Translations under genes and position numbers: made by a program | Notes under the pieces: generated by a model | Told to the model about the DNA's origin: nothing | The model's input: the letters and a program-made list of their open reading frames with translations, nothing else | Databases searched by the model: none | Shown here: positions 17,351 through 26,486 of the stretch, piece by piece | Layout of the letters: each line of letters begins with the position of its first letter | How positions within the stretch are numbered: position 1 is the first letter of the stretch | Assembly: GCF_001613345.1 (NCBI RefSeq) | Contig: NZ_BDCE01000019.1 | Span: forward strand, 124,001-188,000 | Direction of reading: 5' to 3' | Source of the DNA: Nocardia uniformis NBRC 13702 | GTDB taxonomy: Bacteria > Actinomycetota > Actinomycetes > Mycobacteriales > Mycobacteriaceae | Length of the DNA: 64,000 bases

Positions 17351-18478
17351 TCACACCGGATGTACGGGATAACGCGGGAACATCACCGTGAACGGGCCGG
17401 GGTCGGCGACAATCCGCTCACCACCGTGCATGGCGCCGTCGGAACGTGGTCCACACCAGACGATTTCGCGTGCGTCGAGCCGGAAGCCGACCGTATCGGG
17501 AGGGACGGGTAGCGGGGAGGTGACCGATACGGTGCGGTGCGCGCGCTCCCCTGCCACATCCATGGTGGTGAGTGGATAGCGGTTGCCGAGATCATCGGTG
17601 AGATGCAGATGGTCGGCGTTCAGAATCCAGGGCAGCTGGTCTTCGGCAACGGGGGCGGCGAGCCGGGCAATGACATCCGGGTGGTCGTCGTCGAGCGCGA
17701 CGATCAGCCGAAGGTGCAGCCCCTGGTCGTAGCGCTCCATCGACAGAACTGTCAGCGTCACGCCGTAGGCTCGGGCTTTCCGGGCGACGGCGCTTACCTC
17801 CAGCAACTCGGCACTGGACAGCAGATCCGCCGCGGCCACCGGGCGGAGGCCGCGGTCGGCGGCGGGTCCGTCGAATGCCGGCGAGTCGGTGAGCCGTGCG
17901 CCGGCCGCTGCCGGTATCTCCCCGAGAACAGGCATCAGGGGTACTGTGCCCTGCGCTGGAATCGCCTGATCGGTGTGGCCGGGTGGGAGCAGCACCCGCA
18001 CGGTGATCGTGGTCGCATCCGGGGCGATCACCGGGTCGCAGTGCACCTCCCCGTACGCCTGCCAATTCCCTCCCGGTCCGGCGCCGCCACCCAGCACAGG
18101 AGTGCACCGATACTCGTTGCCCAGATCGTCCGTCGCCTCGACCGCAATGGCGTGGACGTAGCCGAGGGTCACCTGTGAGGGACCCGGCTTCGGTGTCGCG
18201 CCCTCTCCCACCGGGTACCGGACCCGCAGCGAGACAGTGAATCCATCGGTGTAGGCGACGATCGAAATCAGGGTCACCTCATGATATTCCGAGCAACCGG
18301 TGGCGTTCACCGCCAGGACGTAGGACAGCCGGTGCAGTCGGGGCGGGAACGGCCCGACCGGATCGTCCCACGATCGACTGGCCTCGGAGGTGGTGTGCAC
18401 CTGCAATGTCCGCCCAGCGCGCGGGAACCTGTCGGTGGTCACGAAGCGCTCCTTCGGTTCGGGGGTGCTCGTATGCAT
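17351..18478 (-). CDS. Hypothetical protein with two beta-rich halves
   Basis: A 375-residue protein I do not recognise. It has no signal peptide or membrane segment. Two parts look internally similar: each has a hydrophobic beta stretch with the pattern TDDLGNEYRCT (about residue 117) or TDDLGNRYPLT (about 305), preceded by an HAIAVE/HLHL strand and followed by a segment ending in VSVTSPLPVPPDT or ITVRVLLPP. This suggests an internal duplication. It stands alone between a VapBC-like module and gene remnants. The 138 bases before it on the right strand side (17213-17350) hold no gene. Confidence 0.65.
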   Translation of the reverse strand: MHTSTPEPKERFVTTDRFPRAGRTLQVHTTSEASRSWDDPVGPFPPRLHRLSYVLAVNATGCSEYHEVTLISIVAYTDGFTVSLRVRYPVGEGATPKPGPSQVTLGYVHAIAVEATDDLGNEYRCTPVLGGGAGPGGNWQAYGEVHCDPVIAPDATTITVRVLLPPGHTDQAIPAQGTVPLMPVLGEIPAAAGARLTDSPAFDGPAADRGLRPVAAADLLSSAELLEVSAVARKARAYGVTLTVLSMERYDQGLHLRLIVALDDDHPDVIARLAAPVAEDQLPWILNADHLHLTDDLGNRYPLTTMDVAGERAHRTVSVTSPLPVPPDTVGFRLDAREIVWCGPRSDGAMHGGERIVADPGPFTVMFPRYPVHPV

Positions 18479-18591
18479 GGTTCATGACATCCCCGACTGC
18501 CGCAACGCGGCTGCGCCGCAGTGCGACATCGTCGGCTCACTGTCCCGGTGTGGGTGATGGCATCAGCCGTACCCCCGTCGTGCACCTGGGG

Positions 18592-18690
18592 TGGCACGTA
18601 CAGCATCGACAACAAACCGGGTGCGTGGCGAGCTGCGAATTTCCGCTGATACCCAGGTAACTCGGCGAATCCAGCGCCGGTCAGACAGTT
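18592..18690 (+). repeat. Dispersed ~100-bp repeat, copy 2
   Basis: Shares GGTGGCACGTACAGCATC, then GAGCTGCGAATTTCCGCTGA and a GCGCCGGTCAGAC end with the copies at 16321 and 35937. It lies in a 600-base stretch without intact genes. Confidence 0.6.
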
Positions 18691-18735
18691 AAGGAGCGAC
18701 AACCCGCTGTCCGTGCGGTCCGCTTTCCGCAGTCG

Positions 18736-18945
18736 ACTTGGAGTTCACCGACACTGGATTCGATGGCGCGGTTGCATTCTTCTCTCTGCCAATGCTGCCC
18801 CGACTCTGGTATCCAGCAGGCGCTTTCGGTTCTGCACGCCGCAGTCAAGCCCGGCGGATATCTACCGGTCAGCATGGCCGAAGCCGATCTCGATGATGCG
18901 GCGGACACCTACCTGGATGCCGGCGTCCGGGGCAGCGGCTACCAG
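18736..18945 (+). pseudogene. SAM-dependent methyltransferase remnant (frameshifted)
   Basis: One frame reads GFDGAVAFFSLPMLPR, then a shifted frame continues IQQALSVLHAAVKPGGYLPV then SMAEADLDDA. Together these match the FDxVxxFFSLLMLPR...LRPGG region of class I methyltransferases. The frames differ, so at least one indel has occurred, and the N- and C-terminal parts are missing. Confidence 0.6.
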
Positions 18946-19097
18946 CGCGCCGACCGCCGACTTAGCAGCGAATCTTCGTAGCAAAGTCCCGCCACCAGCG
19001 CGGCTGTTGCCCGACTTCAGCTCGAACGGCAGGGGGAACTCTGTCCGCCACCCGGCGGGTAAGCAGGTCACCAGAAAATCTTCGATATGTGGCGTCG

Positions 19098-19682
19098 CTA
19101 TGTCGGTAGTCCGGCAATGATCCGCTGTGCCGCCGCCTTCCACTGATCGTCGGTCGGTGCGGTCGCCGGACCCGATGGGTCGGTGAGATTGATATCCAGT
19201 GCTACGGCAAGTGTGTCGGTGTATATCCCGGCGTTCGGAGTACGACCGTCGTCCCAGACCAACATTGCTCGGGCGACCCCGGGGATCTCGCGAGAACCGG
19301 GTCCGCGAAACATGGCAATGAGGTCGTCGAAAGCCACATTCTGCCAGAGGCGAGCGATATTGATCGACGCCACCGGGAAATCGCTGTCACCATCGGAGCG
19401 GCGGTACTCGCATCGGCGGTCGATACCGGGCACCGAGGTCTCGACGTTCGTCCCTTCGTCGACGCTGGCACCGGTCAGCGCACCGACTTCAGCAGCGGTG
19501 AGCAGGCACTCGTCATCGACGACTTCGCCCGCGTGGATCCCGATGATGCTGTCCGGGGCGGAGGTCGTGGTGGACGACTCTGCCGCTATCGGGGTTCCTG
19601 TGCTGGTCGCGCTGCAGGCGCTGACCGCCAGCAGGGCGACGGCGGCGGGAACCGCCATGATCGAGGCGTAAAGACGTGTCAT
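19098..19682 (-). CDS. DUF3558-like lipoprotein
   Basis: A 194-residue lipoprotein: signal peptide with lipobox VSAC near residue 23, Ser/Thr-rich linker, then DECLLTAAEVGALTGASVDE, a conserved Cys in DRRCEYRR, and a C-terminal QWKAAAQRIIAGLPT. This pattern is typical of the DUF3558 lipoproteins of mycobacteria and nocardiae. It is the last gene of a five-gene operon; its ATG overlaps the stop of the 78-residue gene before it (4 bases). Confidence 0.82.
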   Translation of the reverse strand: MTRLYASIMAVPAAVALLAVSACSATSTGTPIAAESSTTTSAPDSIIGIHAGEVVDDECLLTAAEVGALTGASVDEGTNVETSVPGIDRRCEYRRSDGDSDFPVASINIARLWQNVAFDDLIAMFRGPGSREIPGVARAMLVWDDGRTPNAGIYTDTLAVALDINLTDPSGPATAPTDDQWKAAAQRIIAGLPT

Positions 19683-19915
19683 GCCCAGTACTCCGGTGCT
19701 TTGATCGACCAGGTCTCGTTGGCGTGCCAGTCTTCGTAGGCGACCGCTTCCGGGTAGTCGGGGTCGTCGCCGATGGGCACATCATTCTGGTCGTATTGGG
19801 GTTTGCCCGGGGTCGGCGGGTTTGCGGGAGCGGGTTCCTGGCCCGGCAGTGTCGTCGGTTTCGGCTTTTGCTGCATCAACGCGGCCACGAGATCACGTGG
19901 CAGGTGCTCGGTCAC
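19679..19915 (-). CDS. Small Pro-rich hypothetical protein
   Basis: A 78-residue acidic protein with a Pro-rich centre (QEPAPANPPTPGKP) and the C-terminus YEDWHANETWSIKAPEYWA. No signal peptide or membrane helix. It overlaps the downstream lipoprotein gene by 4 bases and follows the 266-residue lipoprotein gene by 81 bases. It may be a partner or chaperone of the secreted proteins of this operon; no function is known. Confidence 0.6.
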   Translation of the reverse strand: MTEHLPRDLVAALMQQKPKPTTLPGQEPAPANPPTPGKPQYDQNDVPIGDDPDYPEAVAYEDWHANETWSIKAPEYWA

Positions 19916-19996
19916 AATGCGGCCTTCCGGGCGGTGTCTGGGGTTCGGGGCGGTGATCGGTCGATGAACACGGGGCCTGCGGTTCCACGGTGTTCA

Positions 19997-20797
19997 TCAG
20001 TGTCGGTACCGAGGCCAGCCGGGGTACGCGGGCAATGTTTCGGGCGGGGTGTCGGTGGTGATAGTTTCGGGTTCGGCCGGAGCATCCGGGTCGAGAGTCG
20101 CCACCCACGGGACGCACCGTTGGCTGTCGTAGTCTCCGGGAACTCCTGGATCGATGATCCAGCCCGTAAACAGATTGTCTTCGGGCGCTTGCCATTCGGG
20201 GGGACCGGGTGCGGGACTCGGCGTCGTAGGCAGGGTCGTCGTGGGAGCCGAGGTTATCGTGAGAGGTAGTCCGCTGCTATCCCACTTCGTGCGGACGAAA
20301 CTGATGGTCTGCGAGTGACCACGACGACTGCGGGAGGTGTTGTACTTGCCGTCCCGCTCGACTGCGAAGTCTTTGAACGATTCGCAGGTGTAGGCGATGA
20401 ATCCGGTGTCGGTGGGGGTGATGTCGAGGATGTGCTTGTACAGGGTGCCGTACACCGTGTCACGGTTGGCCTTTCGGAAGTAGATTCCCCGAGTTGTAGG
20501 ATCGGTGACGGCTTCGTCGAACCCGGGATAAGACTTGTCGGGTCCGGCGAGTTGGCCGACCTCGAGTGCCTCAGCGGCTGCGCGGACAATGGTCGGGTCG
20601 GAGGCGAACAGGTTGATGTGAGGCTCGGCGGACCAGACAACAGTGGCGTTGTGGACCTCATCGGGCGGTCGATAGCCCGGTGGGCTGGTCTGCTCGGGTG
20701 GCGCGCTTGGGCTGGCGGAGCAGGCGGCAACGAGCAGGATCGCCGACGCCCCTGCGGCGCGGAGACAGTCGCGGGTAATCAATCTCGGTTTCTCCAT
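19997..20797 (-). CDS. Putative lipoprotein in type VII secretion-like operon
   Basis: A 266-residue lipoprotein: a signal sequence with lipobox VAAC near residue 26 and a Pro-rich linker, then a domain with VVWSAEPHINLFASDPTIVR and RKANRDTVYGTLYKHILDIT. A second Pro/Thr-rich stretch (about residues 180-200) separates a C-terminal segment with two cysteine-containing motifs. I do not recognise the family. It overlaps the end of the 866-residue gene by 19 bases, so they are cotranscribed. Confidence 0.72.
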   Translation of the reverse strand: MEKPRLITRDCLRAAGASAILLVAACSASPSAPPEQTSPPGYRPPDEVHNATVVWSAEPHINLFASDPTIVRAAAEALEVGQLAGPDKSYPGFDEAVTDPTTRGIYFRKANRDTVYGTLYKHILDITPTDTGFIAYTCESFKDFAVERDGKYNTSRSRRGHSQTISFVRTKWDSSGLPLTITSAPTTTLPTTPSPAPGPPEWQAPEDNLFTGWIIDPGVPGDYDSQRCVPWVATLDPDAPAEPETITTDTPPETLPAYPGWPRYRH

Positions 20798-23379
20798 CGG
20801 TTGGCGTTGCCGGCATTAGCGCTGTCTTTCTTCAGAACGTTGTCGAGAGCGTTCTGGTTATCGCCGCTATCTGGATGCAGGACTTCGTCATCGAGCTTCT
20901 TGGCTGCCTCCATTGCCGCCACGGTATAGGCGAACCTCCCGTCAAGCCCCACCCCTCCATCGGTGAGAATCTGCGGCAACTCCTTTAGCCCATCGTTTAT
21001 GGGGCCGCGCAATTGTGGATCGGAGTTCCTATCTGAACTCATGCCCACCCACGATTTGAGAGTCCCGTCGGCATTGCGGAATTCCGGCGGGAGGGTGGCG
21101 GGGTCCAGGTGACCGCCGTTGACAAGTCCTTGCACCATGGCGTACATGCGGTTGTTGTCATCGCCGATTTCAGCGGGGTTGTAATTGGTGTAGTCAGTGC
21201 CGTCGGCGGTGAGCTTCACGTCCGGGAACGGGTTGACGAAAGTCCCGTCGTTCGAGGTGATGTCATTCTTGAAGAACTCGGTGAGCGCCACCCCGGCGGC
21301 GGCTTCGGGACCGAACCCCGCCGCGAAGATCTGCGCCGCGGTGTAGGCGGCAGCGTACTTCTGTTGTTTCGACGTGTCGGCGTCCTGGGCGTTCTGTGTG
21401 CGGTCGGCGATTTCGGCGTCGATTCCGGAGTCGACGAGCCAGCGCAGGTCACCGGCTTGGGTGCCGAGCAGGTGGTTCGGTTTGCCGTTGGCGGCCTGGT
21501 CGGCGTAGATGCCGTCGATGCGGTCGGCCTCGGCCAGCGCGACACTGTTGATGATCGTGGCGGCGTCGGGGTCGGTATTGAGGATGCTCATGACGCGCAC
21601 GGCTTCGACGGGGTTGAGCTCGCCGAAGCCGGTGGTGTTGGTCAGCTCGTCGTTGGCGTCGATCATGTCGAGGGTGTACGGGGCAAGTGCGGTGGCCAGG
21701 GCCTTGGTCGCGACGGGATTGAGTTCACCGAGAGACTGTTTGTCGTGGCCGGGCACGTCGAGCCAGGATTCGTAGAGGTTCTCCTTATTGAGCCCCGACT
21801 CGGTGGTCGACAACAGCTGCGCCAACCCGTACGCCGCCTCACCAGCCTGCTTAGCATCCGCGACCTGCGCCGCGTCGCCGGGGTCAGTGATACGCGCATC
21901 CTCATTGATCCAGGTGAACATCTCCGACAGCGCCGCGCCGTTGTCGTCCCATTCGTGTTTCAACAGCGGGGTGAGGACCGAGTCGCGGTGGTAGCCGTCA
22001 TTGTCCTGTCCCGGTGTACCCACACCGAACAACTCCGGATCGCCATTGCCGGTGATGAGAGCGTAGTTGGCGTCATCACTGCGGGTTCCGACGCTGACCA
22101 ACTCCTGCAGCGTTTGCTCGCCGACCCCATTCCAGGGCACGTCGTGACCGGCCTCGGTCCGATCGGCGAGAATCGCTTGATGCGCCGCCTGGCGGGTCAG
22201 CTCCATCCCGAAGCGCTCCCCGGGCTGATACTCCTTCTCCGACGCACCGAGTAGGCTTGCGAATCGCTCCAGATCCTGGCGGTACGCCGCTTCCTTGTCG
22301 TCGCCGAAGAGGCCGGCGCGGTAATCGTCGGGTAGTTCCCGAGTATTGGCGTCGGGCATGTTGATTCCCGTTCCGGCGCGAGTGCCGACCAGTTCGCGGA
22401 TCTCGGAATGGAGTTTGTCGTAGCCACCGCGGTTGACGACTGCTCCGGTGTCCTTGTCACGGGTGACGATCTTCTCATTGGACAGGACCATCAGCCCGTC
22501 GCCCAGATCCTCCCGCAACTGCTTCGCCTGCGGGGTATTGGTTTTCGCCAGTTGATCGGAGAACTGGAGCAACCCGTCGCGCCCGGCGTAGCCGTAGAAC
22601 GCGTGGAGGTAGGCCAGCGTCGCCGGTGGCACGTCTACCTCTTCGCCGCGCTCGAGTGCCGCCAGCTGATCTGGCGTCAGTCCGGATTCGGCCAGCCGCT
22701 CGGAGATCCTCGCGATCTCCTCGTCGGTGGCGGTGCCGTCAGCGATGGCTTTGCCATCCTCCTCGGCCGCCGACGGCGTCAGCCCGTCGGCGGGGGTTTC
22801 CGGGGCGAGCTGTTCGATGCCGTCGAGGATGTTGCCGATCGCGTCGGCGGTCGCCGCGTCCTCGATCCCGATATCGCGGGCCAGCTGCTGCAATCTGATG
22901 GTTTCGTTGGTGGCCGTGTTCTCCCGCACCGACTTGATGTTGTCGAGCTGGTTGATGGTGTCCTGGTTGTCGCCCGCCGCCGCGTAGAGGGTGTTCCAGT
23001 CGGTGCCGTCGGTAACCGTCCAGTCCTCGGCGACGTTGTAGAAGTTGACCCCGTTGAAGCTGTTGTCGCGCAAGCTTTCGACCGCAGTCTTCGCGGTCGA
23101 CACCATATGGTCGAGATTGGCGTGGTGTATGCGGGATTGGGCGGCGAGGTCATCGAATTCGGTGGCCAGCGCCCCCATTTGCTGGTGTTCGCGATCGGAG
23201 CGGTAATCCGCGCCCGCGCGCCCCTCCCCCGACCAGTCCAAACCGTCGATGGTGGAATTCATCCGGTCGGCCAGACCGCGGAGCTCTCGAGCGATCGTCT
23301 CGGCGGTCAGTGCAGTCGAGTCGATCTTTATTTGCCAGCTCAGGACTTGGCTGACCGTCGGCGGGACCGGATCGGTCAC
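20779..23379 (-). CDS. Large WXG100-like protein (TPR-repeat-region type), candidate ESX substrate
   Basis: An 866-residue protein. The N-terminal 110 residues are helical with the hairpin motif LDWSGEGRAGA (W49-S-G51), the WXG position of type VII secreted proteins. Then come helical repeats (LTPDQLAALERGEEVDVPPA; residues about 200-560) typical of mycobacterial proteins annotated as TPR repeat region. There is no signal peptide. A Lys/Asp-rich C-terminus follows. The GTG start overlaps the stop of an EspC-like gene (GTGA), and two lipoprotein genes follow in the same operon. It may be a secreted effector or scaffold; no catalytic motif is visible. Confidence 0.78.
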   Translation of the reverse strand: MTDPVPPTVSQVLSWQIKIDSTALTAETIARELRGLADRMNSTIDGLDWSGEGRAGADYRSDREHQQMGALATEFDDLAAQSRIHHANLDHMVSTAKTAVESLRDNSFNGVNFYNVAEDWTVTDGTDWNTLYAAAGDNQDTINQLDNIKSVRENTATNETIRLQQLARDIGIEDAATADAIGNILDGIEQLAPETPADGLTPSAAEEDGKAIADGTATDEEIARISERLAESGLTPDQLAALERGEEVDVPPATLAYLHAFYGYAGRDGLLQFSDQLAKTNTPQAKQLREDLGDGLMVLSNEKIVTRDKDTGAVVNRGGYDKLHSEIRELVGTRAGTGINMPDANTRELPDDYRAGLFGDDKEAAYRQDLERFASLLGASEKEYQPGERFGMELTRQAAHQAILADRTEAGHDVPWNGVGEQTLQELVSVGTRSDDANYALITGNGDPELFGVGTPGQDNDGYHRDSVLTPLLKHEWDDNGAALSEMFTWINEDARITDPGDAAQVADAKQAGEAAYGLAQLLSTTESGLNKENLYESWLDVPGHDKQSLGELNPVATKALATALAPYTLDMIDANDELTNTTGFGELNPVEAVRVMSILNTDPDAATIINSVALAEADRIDGIYADQAANGKPNHLLGTQAGDLRWLVDSGIDAEIADRTQNAQDADTSKQQKYAAAYTAAQIFAAGFGPEAAAGVALTEFFKNDITSNDGTFVNPFPDVKLTADGTDYTNYNPAEIGDDNNRMYAMVQGLVNGGHLDPATLPPEFRNADGTLKSWVGMSSDRNSDPQLRGPINDGLKELPQILTDGGVGLDGRFAYTVAAMEAAKKLDDEVLHPDSGDNQNALDNVLKKDSANAGNANRWRNRD

Positions 23380-23712
23380 GCCGGAGCCTGGCCGCTGTTG
23401 AAATCACCCAGCGCGTAGAACCACGTCGCCGCCTCGGCATCGGCGTTGGTGTAGGAATCCGCGGCCAACCGCAGCAGGCTCGCGAACTGCCCGTAGCGGT
23501 CGCCGACGTTCTTCGCCGCGTTCGCGCGGACCGACTCGACACGGTCGAGCACCGACGCGGTCCGCGACCCGGCCATCAACGTCTCGCCCGTTATCCCGCT
23601 CCATAGGCCTGGCGAGTTCCCCGGCGCCATCGTCGGGCAGTTTTCCCACACCGGTGACCATCCCGTCGAAAACCCCCGCCGCCTGCCGCAGGTCCTCCGC
23701 TGAAACCTTCAT
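23376..23712 (-). pseudogene. EspC-family ESX-secreted protein gene, frameshifted
   Basis: The start (ATG 23712 after GAGGGGGG) reads MKVSAEDLRQAAGVFDGMVT with GVGKLPDDGAGELARPMERD. Near 23605 the coding potential passes to the adjacent frame, which continues SGITGETLMAGSRTASVLDR ... LRLAADSYTNADAEAATWFY and ends at 23376. Together the two parts make a normal EspC/WXG-like protein of about 110 residues, so one indel has broken the gene, or there is a sequencing error. It heads the operon with the 866-residue protein. Confidence 0.7.
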
Positions 23713-24509
23713 CGTCGTGCCCCCCTCTGATGCACAGCCCATATCGAGCCGCTCGACCGCCCGCTTCCGGCGTCGATAGCACACCGACAATATCAAAACC
23801 AGCCTGCGCCAAGCGGTCTGAGACCGCATCCGGGACGGCTCCTACACTGTCTAGCCGCCACGCCCGCTACGTCATCAGGAACGATGCAATCGGCGTTCCG
23901 TCGGCTTCACGAATCTGTACGATGGAACCGCGCGGGCGGTGTCCCGGCTCTCCGATCACAGAACACGAGCCACAGGGCCTCCGCCGACAACGCCGAAGCC
24001 GGGGACTGGATATGGGCGGCTCAGCCCTACCGAATTCGCGCTGCATCCACTGCTGCATTTCGCTCTGAGTCGGCACGATCCACAGCGGACCCAGCACACG
24101 GGGGCGGGGAATCTACTGCGGCGTAGTCGATCATCGTTTCGGGCAGCTTCCGCACCGCACGCCGACCCCCTGTTCCGACATTGCGCCGCACATTCCGCTC
24201 GCGGCGCGGCGGTGGCAGTCGCCGGGATCACCGGATCCGGCGTGACGGCTGATCAGAATTCCTCAGTCGACGCGAAATCGGTGAGTCGCGGGTGGCCGGG
24301 CCACACCTGGGCCAGTGTCGTGTGGGGCCGGTGCGTTCTGCCTAGGCGGATTCGGTTGGGAGTCACGGCAAGTAGAGATCGGTTGCCACCAGCACCAGGC
24401 AGTCGCCCCGGGAGTGGTCGCGATGCAGAGCCGAGCCGAGAATCGGATTGTCGGAGACCGGATCGGCGGTGCGGGGACCCGTCGCCTCCCAAAGGCACGC
24501 TTCCTTCCT
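23713..24509. other. Gene-poor stretch left of the accessory island
   Basis: About 800 bases without an intact gene. The minus strand reads VQIREADGTPIASFLMT before a stop at about 23868 and, separately, DPVSDNPILGSALHRDHSRG ending in ATDLYLP before a stop at about 24365. Both look like C-termini of former genes, but I cannot name them. Confidence 0.45.
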
Positions 24510-24691
24510 CACTGCAGCGCCATGACGTCCCGCGGCGGTACCAACCCCGACAGCGACCACGTCGAACGCCTCTACCTCCAAGGCCACTCCTTCACCGCCT
24601 GCGCGAAAACTCACCGGCCTCCCCGCCACCACCATCAACCGCGCGCTACACAAACGCGGGACGGCCATCCGACCGAAGGGCCGACCGCGCG
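24510..24691 (+). pseudogene. Degenerate copy of the recombinase-associated HTH gene
   Basis: About 180 bases closely match the 3' half of the HTH gene at 30120-30313 (shared blocks such as CTCTACCTCCAAGGCCACTC, CTCCCCGCCACCACCATCAA and AAACGCGGGACG). Small differences, including an extra A at AAAACTCACC, shift the frame, and the first half is missing. In both places an AbiE-type pair follows on the opposite strand, so the two regions are paralogous. From 24692 to 24900 the minus strand reads ILANGFLLILGDVGKFYRPD, an unidentified remnant. Confidence 0.75.
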
Positions 24692-24900
24692 ACCAGCGCT
24701 CATGACCGGGTGCCCCGACGAACACCGGTCCGCACCACAATCAAGCGCACGCGCGTCGGCATTTTGGTGCGTTCGGCCAACCGCTCCATATCCGGGCGGT
24801 AGAACTTGCCCACATCACCCAGAATCAGCAGGAAACCGTTGGCCAGAATTCAGGTGGCGCGGTTGCCCAACATGCCCAAGATGGCTTCGTCCCAGCCGCA

Positions 24901-25803
24901 CTAGGCTTCCCATCGCCGACTCCCGGCGACCCAAGTTCGGCCTGTCGCCCCGCCCTCGAGAAGTGGGTCCGCGAACGCAACGACCAGTTCGAGCACGTCG
25001 AGGAATAGATCGGGATAGCTGGCCACCGCAGGGCCTTGGCGTCGACGCCAGGCCGCGTACGAGCGTTGGCGCAACTCGGGGAGTTGGGCTATCGAGCCGC
25101 TGAGCGATCTCAACGCGATTCCCCGATGGGTAGCGGTCGCCTCCAGCGCATTCGTCAATTCAGTACCGAGGAGGTCATTGACCGAAACCAGGCGGTACAG
25201 GTCGGCGTAATCACGATCACGCGTGTTGAGATCCCCCAAAGCCACGGCGGTCGACAGCTTCTCGGCGATGACCGTGGCAAGCGGATACCCGAAGAGTTGA
25301 AAGCTGGTGCCACCGAGCTGCTGCGGATACTCGATCAGCGTTGGTTCGGGGGTGACAGGATCTCCGAAGCTGACGTCGAGCTGGAGTTTGAGACGCGCCC
25401 GAGCAATGGATGCGGCCATCGTCAGACGTAATCCGTGGTACTCGTCGTCCTCTCGGATCGGAACCGTCTTCAGCGTGCCGGGATCGAAAACGACGCCGTC
25501 ATCCACCTCGGTCGCCGCGATCATCGAGATTCGTCGGATGATCTCGTCCTCATCGCCTTTGAAGGAACGCCCGAGGATATCGATGTCACGGGTCATACGG
25601 CGAGCACCGAACTGGGCGAGGAGTAGTCCACCCTTGAGAACAAAGAACCGGCCGCCCAGCGGCGACACGAACAGTCGGTAGAGGAAGCGCTCGAGCACAT
25701 ACTCGACCATGAGCTCGTCGGTTGACCGGCCGTTACGGCGGGCCAGATTACGCAGGTCGTTGTAGACACGACCGGCCGTGCTGTCGCGTGCAGGCTTGAC
25801 CAT
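24901..25803 (-). CDS. AbiEii-type nucleotidyltransferase toxin (system 1)
   Basis: A 300-residue protein of the AbiEii/AbiGii family. The nucleotidyltransferase core has FVLKGGLLLAQFGARRMTRD then IDI near residues 55-77, the second acidic strand is LQLDVSFGDPVTP, and the helical motif EKLSTAVALGDLNTRDRDYA with DLYRL is intact. The family acts as bacteriostatic toxins by modifying RNA. It begins 1 base into the stop of the antitoxin gene, the usual coupled order. It differs clearly from the toxin at 30.4-31.3 kb, so it is a separate system rather than a recent duplicate. Confidence 0.88.
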   Translation of the reverse strand: MVKPARDSTAGRVYNDLRNLARRNGRSTDELMVEYVLERFLYRLFVSPLGGRFFVLKGGLLLAQFGARRMTRDIDILGRSFKGDEDEIIRRISMIAATEVDDGVVFDPGTLKTVPIREDDEYHGLRLTMAASIARARLKLQLDVSFGDPVTPEPTLIEYPQQLGGTSFQLFGYPLATVIAEKLSTAVALGDLNTRDRDYADLYRLVSVNDLLGTELTNALEATATHRGIALRSLSGSIAQLPELRQRSYAAWRRRQGPAVASYPDLFLDVLELVVAFADPLLEGGATGRTWVAGSRRWEA

Positions 25804-26417
25804 CAGGCGATCACCGCCTCGACAGCGGGGCGGATTATCGACATCGCATTCAGTTCGCCAGCAATGCGCTGCAAATCCGCCACACCCGCGGAGCCGACAC
25901 GACGCAAGTAGCGGCCCAGTGCGGCCAACGCGAGAGTCTCACCGATGCGGTGACGATGACGCATGGCGTCAACGACGGAGCGAGCGGGGTCATACACCGG
26001 TATCGTTTCTCCTGGAGCCGCCTCGTAACGCTCGACATTCAGCCCGAAAGTCCTTGCCGAGTACTGAGAGACAACAACGGGGGGAAACGAGATCGACGGA
26101 CGACGGGCACCCCGCGCCACGGCAATATGCACTGCCCGAGGAATGTCATCGATCAACTCGTGCAGCGCGAGCGCGGACTCACCGCACACCACGGCATGCG
26201 GCACCCGCGCACACACCGCGAGCAGATCGAGATGCGCGGACTCCGGGGCATCGGCGCGGCGGTAGACCCCTCGTGACAGTTCATCGACATCGCCACCGGC
26301 CAACAGCACCGATAGGTCCCTCGAAGAAAGCGCCGCCTGACGCGCCTGCGCCGAAGTGAAGGTCGGCGGCAGCCCTCCCAACCTGGTGACCAGCCTCGAA
26401 GACTCAGGGGGAATCAT
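25803..26417 (-). CDS. AbiEi-type antitoxin (system 1)
   Basis: A 204-residue antitoxin. An N-terminal winged-helix region (residues 5-55: FTSAQARQAALSSRDLSVLL ... SRGVYRR) is followed by the AbiEi domain with VVCGESALALHELI, HIAVARGARRPSIS and the C-terminal helices RSVVDAMRHRHRIG. It would bind its own promoter and repress the pair. No Shine-Dalgarno is visible before ATG 26417, so leaderless translation is possible. The toxin gene overlaps its stop by 1 base. Confidence 0.85.
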   Translation of the reverse strand: MIPPESSRLVTRLGGLPPTFTSAQARQAALSSRDLSVLLAGGDVDELSRGVYRRADAPESAHLDLLAVCARVPHAVVCGESALALHELIDDIPRAVHIAVARGARRPSISFPPVVVSQYSARTFGLNVERYEAAPGETIPVYDPARSVVDAMRHRHRIGETLALAALGRYLRRVGSAGVADLQRIAGELNAMSIIRPAVEAVIA

Positions 26418-26486
26418 GCATTAAATCGTACCCCTACGATGGGATGATGGGTGCGAATTGATACGGATCGTCCAAGTCGGAGGCGA

